Of a stretch of DNA of 64,000 bases, positions 34,796 through 46,145 are shown piece by piece. The stretch is taken from contig CM036241.1 in NCBI GenBank assembly GCA_020698575.1, forward strand, positions 35,089,416-35,153,415, in the 5' to 3' direction. A program made the position numbers and the translations under genes. This DNA is from Bostrychus sinensis (Eukaryota; Chordata; Actinopteri; Gobiiformes; Eleotridae). The notes under the pieces were generated by a model. The model saw nothing but the letters and a program-made list of their open reading frames with translations. It searched no databases and had not been told where the DNA came from. The number at the start of each line of letters is the position of its first letter. Position 1 is the first letter of the stretch.

Positions 34796-35005
34796 TGGGT
34801 TCTCTCCAGGTACTCTGGCTTCCTTCCACCATCCAAACACAGGTGAATTAGTGAATGAATGTGAGAGAGTGAATGGTTGCCTGGCTGTGTGTGTCTCTGT
34901 GTCAGCCCTGTGACAAGCTGGCCCCTGTCCAGGGTGTACCCCACCTAAGGCCCAAAGTTACTGGGATAGGTCCAGTACCCGCAGATGTAGTTATGGGTGA
35001 ATTCA
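34796..35005 (+). mobile_element. SINE, RTE-tail type, body only
   Basis: TTCTCTCCAGGTACTCTGGC, GTGAATGGTTGCCTGGCTG, GTCAGCCCTGTGACAAGCTG, CCCTGTCCAGGGTGTACCCC and ACTGGGATAGGTCCAGTACC follow the standard body order. The pol III head is missing, and the tail fades near 35000. Confidence 0.75.
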
Positions 35006-36321
35006 CTAATACAAAACACAAACAAACTGACTGATCCTTCCTCTTCTTGACAAATGTGCTTAACTTGAAACATGCTGAATGCTAGACACTGTGTACTCCA
35101 TTACATTTCAATGCAAATGAGGTGTCTCCAGTTACGATGACTGATGTCGAAGTTTATGAGGGAGTGCTGAAGTAGTATTCCCCTCAGAGCAGTCAATCAG
35201 CCTGTTGTCCTGGAAATCCACAGGGGCAGCAGCCTATGGAAACATCTGCAGGAGTACTTCTGTCTAACACTCAGACTAATGCACATACAGGGAGCAGCGG
35301 ATAACCTAAATCAGCGCAAGTCGACTGTGACTTTGTAATAGGTCTCTAGATGCCGCAACCTAAACCAACTGTAGCCCAGAATGTCTGAATGTGAGGGGAG
35401 TCTGCCCGGCCCCTCCCTGCCAGTCATATGTCAAGTAAATACAGGAAAAGAGAGCGCAGGAAAGAGCCATCTGTCTCAAGCTGCAGTCCAGAGCTGAGGT
35501 TTGTGGCCCTATGTCATCACCGCTCCTGCACTGTGCACTACTGTTCTTCAGACGGTGCACGGCCAGCACAAAGAGGTAAATCTAGAAGGATTTGTGGAGA
35601 GCATGCCAACCTGCGCTGTCTGCACCTGACAACAAAGACCGGGGTTGTCTGGGTTGAATTAATGCACAGGTCTTCACATAAGAGTTACAGTTAAGGGTGC
35701 GGTAAGGTCTTCAAACACAATTGTACCTGATTACTTAAATATACCCCACTTTACAAAGATGGAATGAGGCAATAATTCTAAGCAAAGAATACATTGGGAG
35801 CTGAAAGTTAAAGCAACTAAATGTAACTTTTAAACATCTTACCTCAAGTTAATCTCCCCCTTTCATTGACTACTAAACGTCTAAACCCAAAGTTGTGGCA
35901 ACTGAACCCCATGCCTCCAACTTCTGCATGTCTGTCTTTAAAAATAAAAAGGGTGTTTGGTGTTGTCATTTAGATGCTAATTCTTCCTCAAGAATAAACT
36001 TCTTGACACACAACATTTACATTACCGCTATGTTTTTAGTAAGCCTTTATTATGAAAATGTAGCAGAAGTTTATTTTGACCCTTGTTGCCCAGTTCCTGT
36101 GTTTCCCAGGCTATAGGGCGGTGGATTGTCACAAGTTGTTCCTGGGAGGCGCTGGTGTACATTTTCAGACTGAATAAAACAGAGAGCAGTTCGGACTTGA
36201 GTGATGTGCCGCTGTTGTTGCGTGCCGCTGTCGCTTTGTGCCACTGTTGTGTAGGTGTAAACTCAGGGTTAGTTTGCATTTTACTTGTGAATAAAGTTGG
36301 GATGATTTGAGGTCAGACATG
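35006..36321. other. Non-coding stretch without recognised gene
   Basis: No domain is recognised in the open frames at 35428-35694, 35895-36116 or 36028-36310. Confidence 0.45.
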
Positions 36322-36721
36322 AGAGTAGAACCTTTGAGTGCTTGTACTGAAAGGTCGGGGTTAGACAGAGCATGACAAAACGGCTAAAAAGCATTGCTAT
36401 TTGCTATTGCTTATATGAGCGAGCTGACTGCCTCATAGTGACGCCGACATTATCAGAATAAGTCTTGTGAGGATGTATGTTCTTTAGAATCGCGTAGGAG
36501 CACTTCCTGGAGAAGGCAGGGTTACGTCAGTCTGACTCAGAGTGGTGGGCACAAGCGTTTTCAGCTCTTGAGAAAGGCAGTGCCTCAGCATACAGGATTA
36601 CTCAAAAATGCATGAATTAAACAACATACTACCCCAGGTATGTTTTTGAGGTGCAAACAACATTATAACATGGTTAAAAGCTCAAAAAAAGTTGCATAAT
36701 AGCATAATAGGGGTCCTTTAA
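36322..36721 (-). mobile_element. TTAA-type MITE, core B
   Basis: Shares GAGTGCTTGTACTGAAAGGT and GACAGAGCATGACAAAACG with 47170-47222, then GAGCACTTCCTGG, TCAGCTCTTGAGAAAGGCAG and the arm CCCAGGTATGTTTTTGAGG. It ends GCATAATAGGGGTCCTTTAA at 36721. The left end is unclear. Confidence 0.7.
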
Positions 36722-37689
36722 ATAATTGATACAAACCCCATTCTCCAAATAGGCATGTGCATATTTTCTTATATGATGTGCAAAATATAAATGTGTGCAT
36801 AAATATAAAATGCTCAGAATGACCCTGCAGTGACAGACAATTGGTCACATTCATTGTACAAAAAAGGCCCCTGCAATTGACTGCACAAAAAGTCCCACTC
36901 GTTTTCCTAATGGCTGAGCTAATGCTTTTTTCTAAAAAGAGCCCATTTGTCAGAGTTAAGAACAGGACGTGTAAAAGACCTGCAGAGTGTCCAGACAAGG
37001 GGGGATGAAAAAAAACCCTTGTCTATCCATCCCCACACAGAGAGGATGTGTCAGGAAACAAATGAAGTTATCAGTCAAGCCCATGATCCTAGGAGACAGA
37101 GAGAGGAGGGGGGTGACAGGCTTAAAGAGAGCAAACCTGGGGTGGCCAATAACACTGCAAATATAAACAGTTATGAGAAAAATAATATTCAATGGGAATT
37201 AGTCCATAAAACTGGTGTTCACCCTTTAGCTCATTAGACACTCAAAAAATATTTTTATATATTGTAACCTTCCTTCTTTGTGTGTTGCATTGATTACTGC
37301 TGTAAATCCCAGTAACCCACTTCTCCCGCGACATCATTTAAAAATATTCATCACATAAGTTTTAGTGGAGCAATCCCCAACAGAGCAGTTAGGAGAAAAA
37401 CATCCTTAATAAAATGGAAATACATTCATTGCTCCAGACTGTAATGAGATCTAATTTAGGCTTCATATCCTTCTTGAGCTTTTGTTAGTGAAGAAATGTG
37501 TATTTCTCATGTTATGTTACGGTCATGTTACACTGACACAAGAACCATGGTTAATTTATCCATGAACATTTACACAGCACACTTTTTGACAACTGAAATA
37601 AAACAAGTGGCTACATTTGAGCTGTCTTAGAGTAACATTACCCAGTCTAACTACTGGCGTCCTGCTTGGTGTTACACTGAATTCTGTGG
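36722..37689. other. Non-coding stretch without recognised gene
   Basis: No recognisable gene or complete repeat. The overlapping open frames at 36947-37237 and 36956-37192 on opposite strands have no domain. Confidence 0.45.
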
Positions 37690-37912
37690 CCTAGTGCAAT
37701 GCAAAATTGACTTTTTTGAGCTTTCTACCATGTTAGCCTTGAAGAGACAGACACTTAACCCAAGCATTCTTTGCAAAGTCAAAGTAACAGCTCCTCAGTA
37801 GAAGACTTTTCAATAAATATGAATTATGATAGGTTATAAAATATGAAAGGATAATAAGGTGTCTACATTAATTCAAAAAGCTTGGAAGACAGTATCATAT
37901 GTCTCATTTAAT
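37690..37912 (+). mobile_element. TTAA-type MITE, core B, internally deleted
   Basis: AAATTGACTTTTTTGAGCTT then CTACCATGTTAGCC is the left arm. It jumps to GACACTTAACCCAAGCATTC and TTTGCAAAGTCAAAGTAAC, the right part of core B. The right end is AAAAAGCTTGGAAGACAG. Confidence 0.55.
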
Positions 37913-38027
37913 AATACAGCCTATTTAACATCATAAAGTCTCATTTTTCATAGATGATTCCTAATACAGCATGGATGATTACACCGGTTTCCTCCAATTC
38001 AAGAAGGGAAAAAAGAGAAGGTCTCAT

Positions 38028-38200
38028 TTAAAGGTCATATATTATTCTTTTTTCTGGCTTTTTAAAATCATTTTGCACACCTTATTTCACATTTTATAAC
38101 TTAAAATAATGGGAAATGTCTTCTTTTGTGGACCTGTTACTTTGACTTTGCAGAGAATTCTTGAGAGAGAATGGAATTTAGCATAATAGGAGACCTTTAA
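38028..38200. mobile_element. Minimal TTAA-flanked MITE (173 bp)
   Basis: TTAAAGGTCATATATTATTC at the left pairs with GCATAATAGGAGACCTTTAA at the right (16 of 20 inverted). TTAA is present at both outer edges (38028-38031 and 38197-38200). The interior keeps TACTTTGACTTTGCAGAG, a core-B word. Confidence 0.75.
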
Positions 38201-38804
38201 GTTTTATACCATATTAAACCATATTGCCATAAGTCCCAGATACAGAAACGTGACCAAATGTAGCCCTACTATTTAAAATCAATCATGGCCGCACATTTTT
38301 CCAAGGTCACCCTGGTCACATGCCGCTGCAAAATGCTTTGGAATTTGTCTTGTGATCCAATAATATTCTGGTGGATTTCCCGACTCCTTGAGCTGTCAGT
38401 GCACTTATCTCATTAACATGGCGTCACTTCATGCCTGCATTGTGACGGACGATGAGGAGGAACGCCGGGGGCCAGAGATGAGATTTTGTGAGACGCTGGA
38501 ACACACGCACAGAGAGGACATAGAAGGGAGGCATATTGAAGTATTTCGGCTTTTGTTTCGGAGCAGGAGGAAAAACAAATGTGTGGCTGGGAGAGGGATA
38601 CAGAGGAGGATTTTGTACTCGTTCTTCCTCTCATGGTCTGGCAGTGAGCCTTTTTGGCAAGCCGTGTGTTATCCGTTGCATATGGGTAACCCTGCTGACA
38701 CACTCATGCAAACAAAGGAGCAGAGTTAAAGCAAAAGCTGCAAAATTTGTGGGGATTTGAAAGTCTGGTGTTGGGTTTTTGAAAGGATAAAAAGCAGGGT
38801 AAGG
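38201..38804. other. Non-coding stretch; open frame on both strands, unrecognised
   Basis: Less AT-rich than its surroundings. Open frames at 38388-38729 (plus) and 38413-38703 (minus) overlap and neither has a known domain. No convincing splice sites are seen. Confidence 0.4.
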
Positions 38805-38890
38805 CAGTGGTTCTCAAACGGTGGTGCGTATACCGCTGATGGTACTCAGGTTTTTTCTGGCAGTACTCAGGAGTGTTTTGCAGTTCAGGA
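38805..38890 (+). mobile_element. hAT-type left end next to 11-bp array
   Basis: CAGTGGTTCTCAAACGGTGG, then GGTACTCAGG twice, is a left terminus of the same kind as at 21843 and 49346. No matching right end is visible after the array. Confidence 0.6.
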
Positions 38891-38931
38891 TTTAGGTTCA
38901 TTTAGAGACAGATGTATTCTTATTTGAGTCC

Positions 38932-39890
38932 TGCTCTGGTGTTAGCCCAGATTTAGACCTGGTTTAGTCCTGGTTTAATCTAGGTTTATTTTGGTTTTGC
39001 TCTTGTTTAGTCCTGGTTTAGTTCTTGTTTAGTCCTGTCTGAGACCTGGTTTAGTCTATGTTTATTCTAGTGTAAATCTTTCTTTAGAACTGACTTACAC
39101 CTGGTTTAGTCTGTTTAGTCTAGTTTTAGTCCTTGTTTAGTACTGATTTAGATCCTTGTCTAGTCCTGGTTTTATCAAGGTTTAGTTTGTTTTTATCCTG
39201 GTTTAGTCCTAGGTTAGTCCTGGCTTAGACCTGGTTTAGCCTATGTTTAGTTAAGTTGTAATCCTTGCTTAGACCTGTCTAGTCTAAGTTTTAAGTCTTT
39301 AGACTAGGTTTAGTTTGCTTTTAGTCCTTGTTTAGTCCAGTTTAGGTCCTTATCGAGTCCTTCCATATACCTGGTTTAATCTAGGTTTAGTGCAGTTTTA
39401 CTCCTTGTTTAATCATGGTTTAGTCATAGATTAATCCTGGCTTAGACCTGGTTTAGTCCAGATTTAGTTAGTTTTAGTCCTTGTTGTCCTTGTTTAGTTT
39501 TTCCTTTGACCTGGTTTAGTGCTTCGACCAAGTAAAGTTTATGTTTAGTCCAGTTTTTTTTTTTCTTTTTCTCATGTTTAGTTTGGTTTTGTCCTTGTTT
39601 AGTCCTGGTTTAGTCCTAGCTTAGACCTAGTTGTTTAGTCCAGCCCTGGACTAGTTTAGTCTAATCCTTTCTTTAGACCAGGTTTAGTCCTGGTTAATCT
39701 GGGTTTAGTTCAATTTTAGTCCTTGTTTAATCCTGGTTTACTCTAGGTTTAGTTTGGATTTGCCCTTCTTTAGTCCTAGTTTAGCCCTAGATTAGTCCTA
39801 GCTTAGACCTGGTATAATTTATGTTTAGTCCAGTTTTAGTCCAGTTTTAGTCCTGGTTTAGTCCTTGTTTTGTCCTGGTTTAGTCCAGTT
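38932..39890 (+). repeat. Longest 11-bp tandem array, TTTAGTCCTGG
   Basis: Close to 1 kb of diverged units such as TTTAGTCCTGG, TTTAGACCTGG and TTTAGTCTAGG. Many intervals are 11-12 bases, with longer composite spacings where 'TTTAGTCTATG' or 'TAGTCCTTG' variants recur. It lies just inside a hAT-type left end (38805). No long open frame crosses it. Confidence 0.92.
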
Positions 39891-40268
39891 ATATTCCTCA
39901 TTAACAATGCAGTGAAGCCAACCAACAAACTGAGACCGGGTCAGAGACAGTATAATATTCACAGCTGTTTCCGATCTGTTTGTTTTTCGCATGAGCTGTA
40001 AGAAATAGAGGAAAGGGTTGGAATATTGCAAGGGAAGAGAAGCCAAAGCCCAGAAAAAGAAACGGATACAATGCTGTCCTTTATCAGACAATGGTCATCA
40101 GCCAATCAGTGTTTAACTCTGACACAGATGGAGTCCTCGGGCAGTTAACAAAGTGCTCAGTGAGCTCTTGAAGCAAATCCCAGCACTTAGAGGCAATCTT
40201 GGGTTTCACAACAGATAGCCATTTCACTCAAACGTCTGCAGCCATGGAAATTCCTGTTAACACGCTCA
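39891..40268. other. Non-coding stretch
   Basis: Unique-looking sequence. The open frame at 39858-40091 (minus) starts inside the array and is not credible as a gene. Confidence 0.4.
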
Positions 40269-40500
40269 CACACACAGATGGATAAGCGCAGCAGTTCACA
40301 AGTTCTCATTTTTCTTTCACGTCTTTAATTGTGTCATATGCTCATGTTCCTTGTTCGCTTTTAATGCATCTTAAAACCTTTGGGGAGTTGAAGACCCTCT
40401 TACTCACAGCACAGTCATACCCCTACATGCACTTAGCAGGCCAGCTCCAGCCAGTTAGTCACTCAGTACTAGCAGAACATACTTGGACTATGCTCACAGC
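40269..40500 (+). repeat. Left copy of a diverged local direct duplication
   Basis: GCGCAGCAGTTCACAAGTT, TTTTTCTTTCACGTCTTTAA, TTTAATGCATCTTAAAACCT and CCAGCCAGTTAGTCACTCAG appear in the same order at 41535-41720 with substitutions and small gaps. Confidence 0.65.
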
Positions 40501-40504
40501 TAGA

Positions 40505-40950
40505 TTAAAGGTCCCCTATTCTACAAAATCAACTTTTATGAGTTTTTTTTACCATGTTATAAAGTTGTTTCCTCTTTAAAAACATACAATACCTGGAGTT
40601 TATTTCATTCAAGCATGTTTGAGTAACCGTGTATGCTGAGGTGCTGACCTTCCCCTGACAATGTACAGCTCTGTTTCCATTGATTCCTCACAGCTATATT
40701 TAATTTTGGAGTAAAATGGCATCACGCATAACATTTACAGAATTAAACAGCTTTCTTCTCTGTTTCTGTTCAAAAGAGTGCAACAGAACTGCCCTCTGCT
40801 GATCCCGTCACCTTTTTCTGTAAGCATTTATTGAAAATGTCTTCTTTTAATCTGATGTTTTTAAGTTGTAAAATGTGCAATGCTGTTCTGGAGGAGACTT
40901 TTAGTTTAAAAGATACAAAAAAAAAAAAAAAAAGCATAATATAGTGACTA
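40505..40950 (+). mobile_element. TTAA-type MITE, core A
   Basis: TTAAAGGTCCCCTATTCTAC, the arm ACCATGTTATAAAGTTG with ACATACAATACCTGG, and core words TGTACAGCTCTGTTTCCATT, AGTGCAACAGAACTGCCCTC and AGTTGTAAAATGTGCAATGC. It ends near AGCATAATATAGTGAC after an A16 run. Confidence 0.75.
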
Positions 40951-41534
40951 GAACAGCCAACAATGCAGTACCTTTGAAATCTTCTGTGGGGTCATTTTGA
41001 TTTAGCGCTACTGCAGGGTTTATATTACAAATTAGAAATCTGTTATTGGAATATTTTGTCATCAGAATTTTATAAATTTTTACACATTAAGGGTTCTTTC
41101 CTTTTAAAGTGAAATTAATTATAAATGCACAAATAAATTAGATGTACCATTTTTGCATTAGGAGTACTGGAGGTAAAAATTACTTCATGGCAATTCTAGT
41201 TAAAAACACTGTTTTTCTCTTTCAGTTATTGCAGAATCACCAAAACAACAAATAACACACCTTTGGAGACATTATTCAAATAGACTTACATACATTTTAA
41301 AAAGCAAGCGAGGTCAAACTGACCCCATGGCCTCTCAGACCTTAATCCCAGTAAAATGTATGCATGCAACAATAGTCCAACAATGAATCGCATTATCAAG
41401 GTGTAGCAGTGCAAGAGAAATTCGATGGACTACAAATCACAAATGGAGTCTTCATGCATTTAAAATCCCTAATTATAATCAGACAAAGGCAATAATTTGT
41501 TATTCTCAACCTGCATATAAATAAGTAGACAGAA
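40951..41534. other. Non-coding stretch between the two duplicate copies
   Basis: GGCCTCTCAGACCTTAATCC and GCATGCAACAATAGTCCA recur in diverged form near 54730-54785, pointing to an old unclassified repeat. Confidence 0.4.
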
Positions 41535-41720
41535 GCATAAACCCAGCAGTTCACACGTTGTCCTTTTTCTTTGCCATCTTTTAATTATGTCAATATCCTC
41601 ATGTCTCTTAATGCACTATAAACCTCCAGGGATTTGCAGACACTCTTACTTACACCCCCACTTTCACAGCCCAGCGTCAGCCAGTTAGTCAGTGGTCCAC
41701 CTCCAGAAGACTGTCTAATA
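41535..41720 (+). repeat. Right copy of the local direct duplication
   Basis: CCCAGCAGTTCACACGTTG, TTTTTCTTTGCCATCTTTTA, TTAATGCACTATAAACCTCC and CAGCCAGTTAGTCAGTGG correspond to 40285-40470. The gap between copies is about 1.25 kb start to start. Confidence 0.65.
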
Positions 41721-44700
41721 AGCTGTACACAAAGTCCGTCAGAACTGTCACTCAAACTAACGACATGGAGGAGCCGTTACAAAAGCACAGATCAGCACTT
41801 TTTTCTGTGATTAAAAGCAGCTGCTACTGTTTGGTCAAAGCTGTCCTCAATGCAAATGATGTACAACTTATGGAATATCTACAACAGTGATTTCCATGGA
41901 GAAGTAATTAATGTGGATAACTTTATTTGCCACTAACCAACTGAGCAATATAACATCCAGATACAAATCATTTTAGTACTTACCCTACATTTAAATGACA
42001 TTCCTTTCTATGACTGTTTGCCATGGAAGTTTTCTAAAATTTGTGTGGAGGATTTTTGTAGCCAAGGTAAAGAGTAACTTTCACCAAGAAGTCACTATAT
42101 AAAGTTGGGTTACACCTAAGTTTAATTCTGTTGCATATTTAAATTATCCTTCATTAATCAAAGTGCTGTACACAAATACTGCCAATTATAGCCGCTTTTC
42201 CAACGCAGGCAGCATGGTGCAGATCAGGTTGGTAAGAAAGAATTTTCACTACCCAAGGCGATCCAAAGCGACTCCCAAAAAGCATACCGTCCCACTTTTA
42301 GGACCCATAGGCAAGGGGTGCCAGCTATGGGTATGCTTAGGACAACTTTAAGAAAGGTGGAGCTAGGCTCTGCTGCGTATTTAGTGGACGACTGATGACA
42401 ACAAGATGGAAGAGACCAGAAATAAATGGGTAAATGTTTATTTTAATAAAACGTGTATTGTTCTTGTTCATAAACAGGAATATTCAGTGAGAAGATGTGT
42501 AAAATGTTGTACAAACTTTTTTTTTTAAAAACAAAGCTAGCGTATATAGCAAAAATGATTTTCTAGTATATGGCTTTCACTCAGTGTCCTGTTTACTGTA
42601 TCTATACAGCTTTACCTCCAGCTCACACCAACACACACCAGGATTTACTCTTGTCTTTTTATTAAATCTTGGCACCGCCTTCATGTTTTGTCAAAAGTCA
42701 GCTTCAAACATGTTTTTGTTGTGCTTGTGTGGCATCAGTGTTTACATAACCAAAGCTAGTTCTTCTATTGTACCGCTCTGCCATTGCTAGCTTTTTGCTT
42801 GGCTAACTGCAATCTGCCGCTATCTCGCAAGACCCAAGACTTCCGTGGCATCAGGTCGGTAGCGCTCAGACTTGAAAGTGCTGCTTTTGGCCTAGATGTG
42901 TCAGAGGGAGACGCAGGGTGCTTTATTCACTCAGCAACAACTCATTCAACCATCACCTGGACCCCATGATTGTTTATTTAAGAAAATAAAAAGTTACACT
43001 ATAGCTTAAGGCTGAATGTATTCAAACTATCTAAAAATACAATGCAAATGAAAATGAATAAGTTAGTTCAGCTGAAGATGTTCTGGTACTAATTCTGATC
43101 CTTATTCCAGACTGGTATTCTAGTCATAACAGAGCTGCTCAGTAGGGGACCTGCACATAAATACAAACATTTTTATTGTTATTGAGCACAGACTGTCTCT
43201 GCTGACTAACCAACCCCTGACTATCATTAGGAGGAGTCCTTTTGCAAGAGGTCTTTGTCTTGGTTAATAAACACAAGAGTGGGAGAAATAACATACACGT
43301 TCAGTCATCTTTAGCTGTTTGGACTATTAGAGGTCATGCGGCGATGATGCACACAGTCAATACAGAAACACATGGATCTCTCATGTTCAGCTTAACTCAG
43401 TCTCACCAGAGTCTTCCAGATGTCCCCTTTCCCTCACATGCACTGGTACAACATGAGTTCAAATAGGTTTGCCTTGGGTTGCTTAGTTCAACCGCAAAGC
43501 CTCATACTTTCGAATCACGTCAAGGGCTCCACTCCCCTTTGCGGATGGTAACAAAATGGCTGGAAACATCCCTCAATTACACTGTCGACACATGCTCGGC
43601 TCTCTCAGATCTCATTTAAAAGCCGCTGGCGATCTCCAGAGTGCTCCTAAACTAACAAGATCATGAATAGGGAACTGGGCGGAGGAGCGTAAAAAAAAAA
43701 AGATCTGAAGGAACTCCCATTGTGGGAGCTGTGGCTTGACAATATAAGATCGCTGGAGGGTTTCCAAAACAGGCGTGCGGGTCCCCTGCTCTGACAACAG
43801 CTGAGGCCCCGAGCCCCCTCTTCCATACATGCACACACAGACAAATGAACTCAGGTCTCCAGGGATGGTGCTGCGTGGCACAATCAATCAGTAGATATTG
43901 CTTTTATTGACAGGACCAAGAAGAGTCTCCTTCTGTTTGATGATCTGAGCTATCTTCCCTTTTACCTTTAAGTCCTCAGTTCTACAGATTAACCTTTGAG
44001 TCTGCACCTCTAGTCTGCCCACTCCCTCATCCTATATTTCTCTCTCACCACCATCCATGCTGTAATCTTTTTTGTCTTGGAGAAAAACACCAGTGGGATG
44101 CACCTCAGAACAATGCATTGATCCTAGCCCCTAACCCAATCAGACAGCACAAAATGGTTTCTTCCTTTGGGGGTTTAGAAACCAAGGTGTGAGGAGGGGC
44201 AAATGCACAGGGCCTCATGCATATTTTATGTATATGTGCTATGATACACTTTCAGCTCCATGCATAATGCACAGTGTGTTTAAGGATGACTGTTGGGGGG
44301 CTTTAAGCAGGGGAAATCAAATGGAAAATAGGATGGCACCCAGCTAACAGCTCTTCACTCTATGATTTGTAAATACCCAGGACTCAAAAGTCTACCTCAA
44401 TCCAAAGACACAGCTCAACTGTTACATTTCAGAAGCAAAAATGTATGTTGCGTTTTGTGGAAAATGACCTCAATAACTACAATATCAGACCCTTGACCAC
44501 CTAATCAAAAATGGCCGCTCAAGGAGAAAAACAGAAAATGTCAAAATGTGCTCAAAGTGGCTCAGAATTTCCCTTGCGTGAGCAGTTCAGTTCAGGCTAA
44601 CCAGATGTCATGCATCAGCCTGCGTGAGAGCAAGCCAAGCCACTTGTCCCATTGGACTTCATTTGACAGCATAGCATGTTCAGAGCATCCTCTGTATTTT

Positions 44701-45065
44701 AACTTAACATTGGCAATCGTGGGCTAACAGCGGCTCAATCACCACACACTGACAAAGGAAATCCCTGCACATTAGTGGCTTTGACATTAAGTTGCTTAAG
44801 TGCCTAATGCCTTGCTTTATCAGTGAAAAGTAGACAGGAAGTCATGCCCTTACAGCATGACAACTTCAGTTTAAGACCTCCACTCAAGCGGAAATAAGGC
44901 TATAAGCTCTGGCAATGGATCTTGATAGTGCTCTTCCTCCTTTTTATAGCCTCACTTTCTCTCAGTTTCCCCAAGAGATTCCTGCAGTACTTTCCATATT
45001 TACAATTCCTTTCATATCAAGGTGTTTTCCCCATGGGTTAGCATATGGAGGCCATTGTGATTTCA
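41721..45065. other. Non-coding stretch without recognised gene
   Basis: TATAGCCGCTTTTCCAACGC at 42187 looks like a DNA-transposon terminus, with no partner found. Short open frames (42163-42351, 42584-42969, 43242-43466 and 43612-43887) have no domains. Confidence 0.45.
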
Positions 45066-45348
45066 TGCATCTATTCATTCATCTTCTTCTGCTTATTTCT
45101 GTTAGGGGCCATGGGTGACATGAGCCTCTCCACTTGGAACATGAGATGGGGCATGCCCTGGACAATGGTTACTTGCAGGTCTGACATTTAGAGACATACA
45201 CTGAAAGACAACCATTCATTCTCAGATTCTTTAATTTAAAATCCCCAGTACATTTCTTAAGCAGGATGTTATCGCTCAAAGAATCAAACCCACATTCGCC
45301 TTGCTGATAGGCAGAAGGAGCACTAACCACTCTGCCACTGTGCATCCC
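45066..45348 (-). mobile_element. SINE, RTE-tail type, nearly full length, reverse
   Basis: The tail ATTCATTCATCTTCTTCTGC is followed by GGGCATGCCCTGGACAATGG and AGAGACATACACTGAAAGAC. The left half ends in a diverged body. The pol III head complement is GAATCAAACCCACATTCGCC (B box) and GAGCACTAACCACTCTGCCA (A box). The tail complement GCAGAAGAAGATGAATGAAT resembles the RTE 3' end at 26842-26863. Confidence 0.75.
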
Positions 45349-45368
45349 ATCACTGTTAATTGGACAGT

Positions 45369-45750
45369 TTAAAGGGGTTATATTAGGCAAAATTATTATT
45401 ATTTTTTTTAACTTTCTATCATGTTATAACGTTCCCTCATCAAAAACATATCTGGAGTTGTGTTTTGTTTCATTCAGGCCTTTTCAAACAGGATATATTA
45501 TGTGTTTGAGAGCAGACTGGATGTAGAGGGCTTGGTCGGTGCTTCCTGGAAGAGGCGGAGGTTTGTGGAACTGATTGTTATGAGGGCTCAGATTGGCCGT
45601 GCCAGAAAATACACATACACATACATAAATATTACTTAAACTGGCATGAATGAACCAAAACACAACTCCAGGTATGTGTTTTGATGAGGATTATAACATG
45701 GTAGAGAGCTCAGAAAAGTCAATTTTGCATAATAATGTATATCCCCTTAA
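45369..45750. mobile_element. TTAA-flanked element with long inverted arms
   Basis: 382 bp bounded by TTAA (45369-45372 and 45747-45750). The first ~110 bases (ATCATGTTATAACGTTCCCT, CATATCTGGAGTTGTGTTTT) are repeated inverted in the last ~115 (AAAACACAACTCCAGGTATG, GATTATAACATGG). The centre keeps a short core-A segment (GTGCTTCCTGGAAGAGGCGG). Confidence 0.75.
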
Positions 45751-46120
45751 GTAACTGTATTCTCTGGCATGGGCTATCTGAGGATTCAGGAAGCTCAGTT
45801 CCATGAACCTCCACCTCTCCAACAAAGTCCCGCCCACTCCAGGATGCACTGACCAAACAGCAAGCCCTCTACATCCAGTTTTCTCTCATTCATTTATCCA
45901 AAAAACTGTACAGCTCTGTTTCCACTAATTCCTCCCCAACATTTGTAATTTTGAAATAAAATGACAGCATACATAGTAAAGTAAAGTTTTTCTGCCCTCT
46001 GCTGGTCTTTTCACCTGTTTTTTATGGCACCTTAAGAGTACTTATTGGAAAAGCTTTCTTTTAGTCATTTTGCTGTTCTAGAGGTTTTGTTTTAAAAAAA
46101 AAAGCAGAGTATAGCCTTAA
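45751..46120 (+). mobile_element. TTAA-type MITE, core A, right portion
   Basis: Continues without a gap from the previous element: CCGCCCACTCCAGGATGCAC, GTACAGCTCTGTTTCCACTA and CCCTCTGCTGGTCTTTTCAC, ending AAGCAGAGTATAGCCTTAA. Its own left arm is missing. Confidence 0.7.
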
Positions 46121-46143
46121 TGAGGCTATACTCTGCTTTTTTT
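46097..46143. repeat. Perfect 21-bp inverted repeat around a TTAA
   Basis: Arms 46097-46117 and 46123-46143 are exact complements with a TAATG loop, and TTAA sits at 46117-46120. The right arm (GAGGCTATACTCTGC) resembles the left tip of a TTAA-type MITE, so this is probably a right end fused to a left end. Confidence 0.8.
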
Positions 46144-46145
46144 AA

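Noticed and set aside
38388..38729. Overlapping open frames on both strands, possible exon
   Set aside because: Neither frame resembles a known protein, and no convincing splice pair is visible.
12128..39890. The 11-bp arrays as a CRISPR array or telomeric repeat
   Set aside because: Units are directly adjacent and diverged with no unique spacers, and the motif is not TTAGGG.
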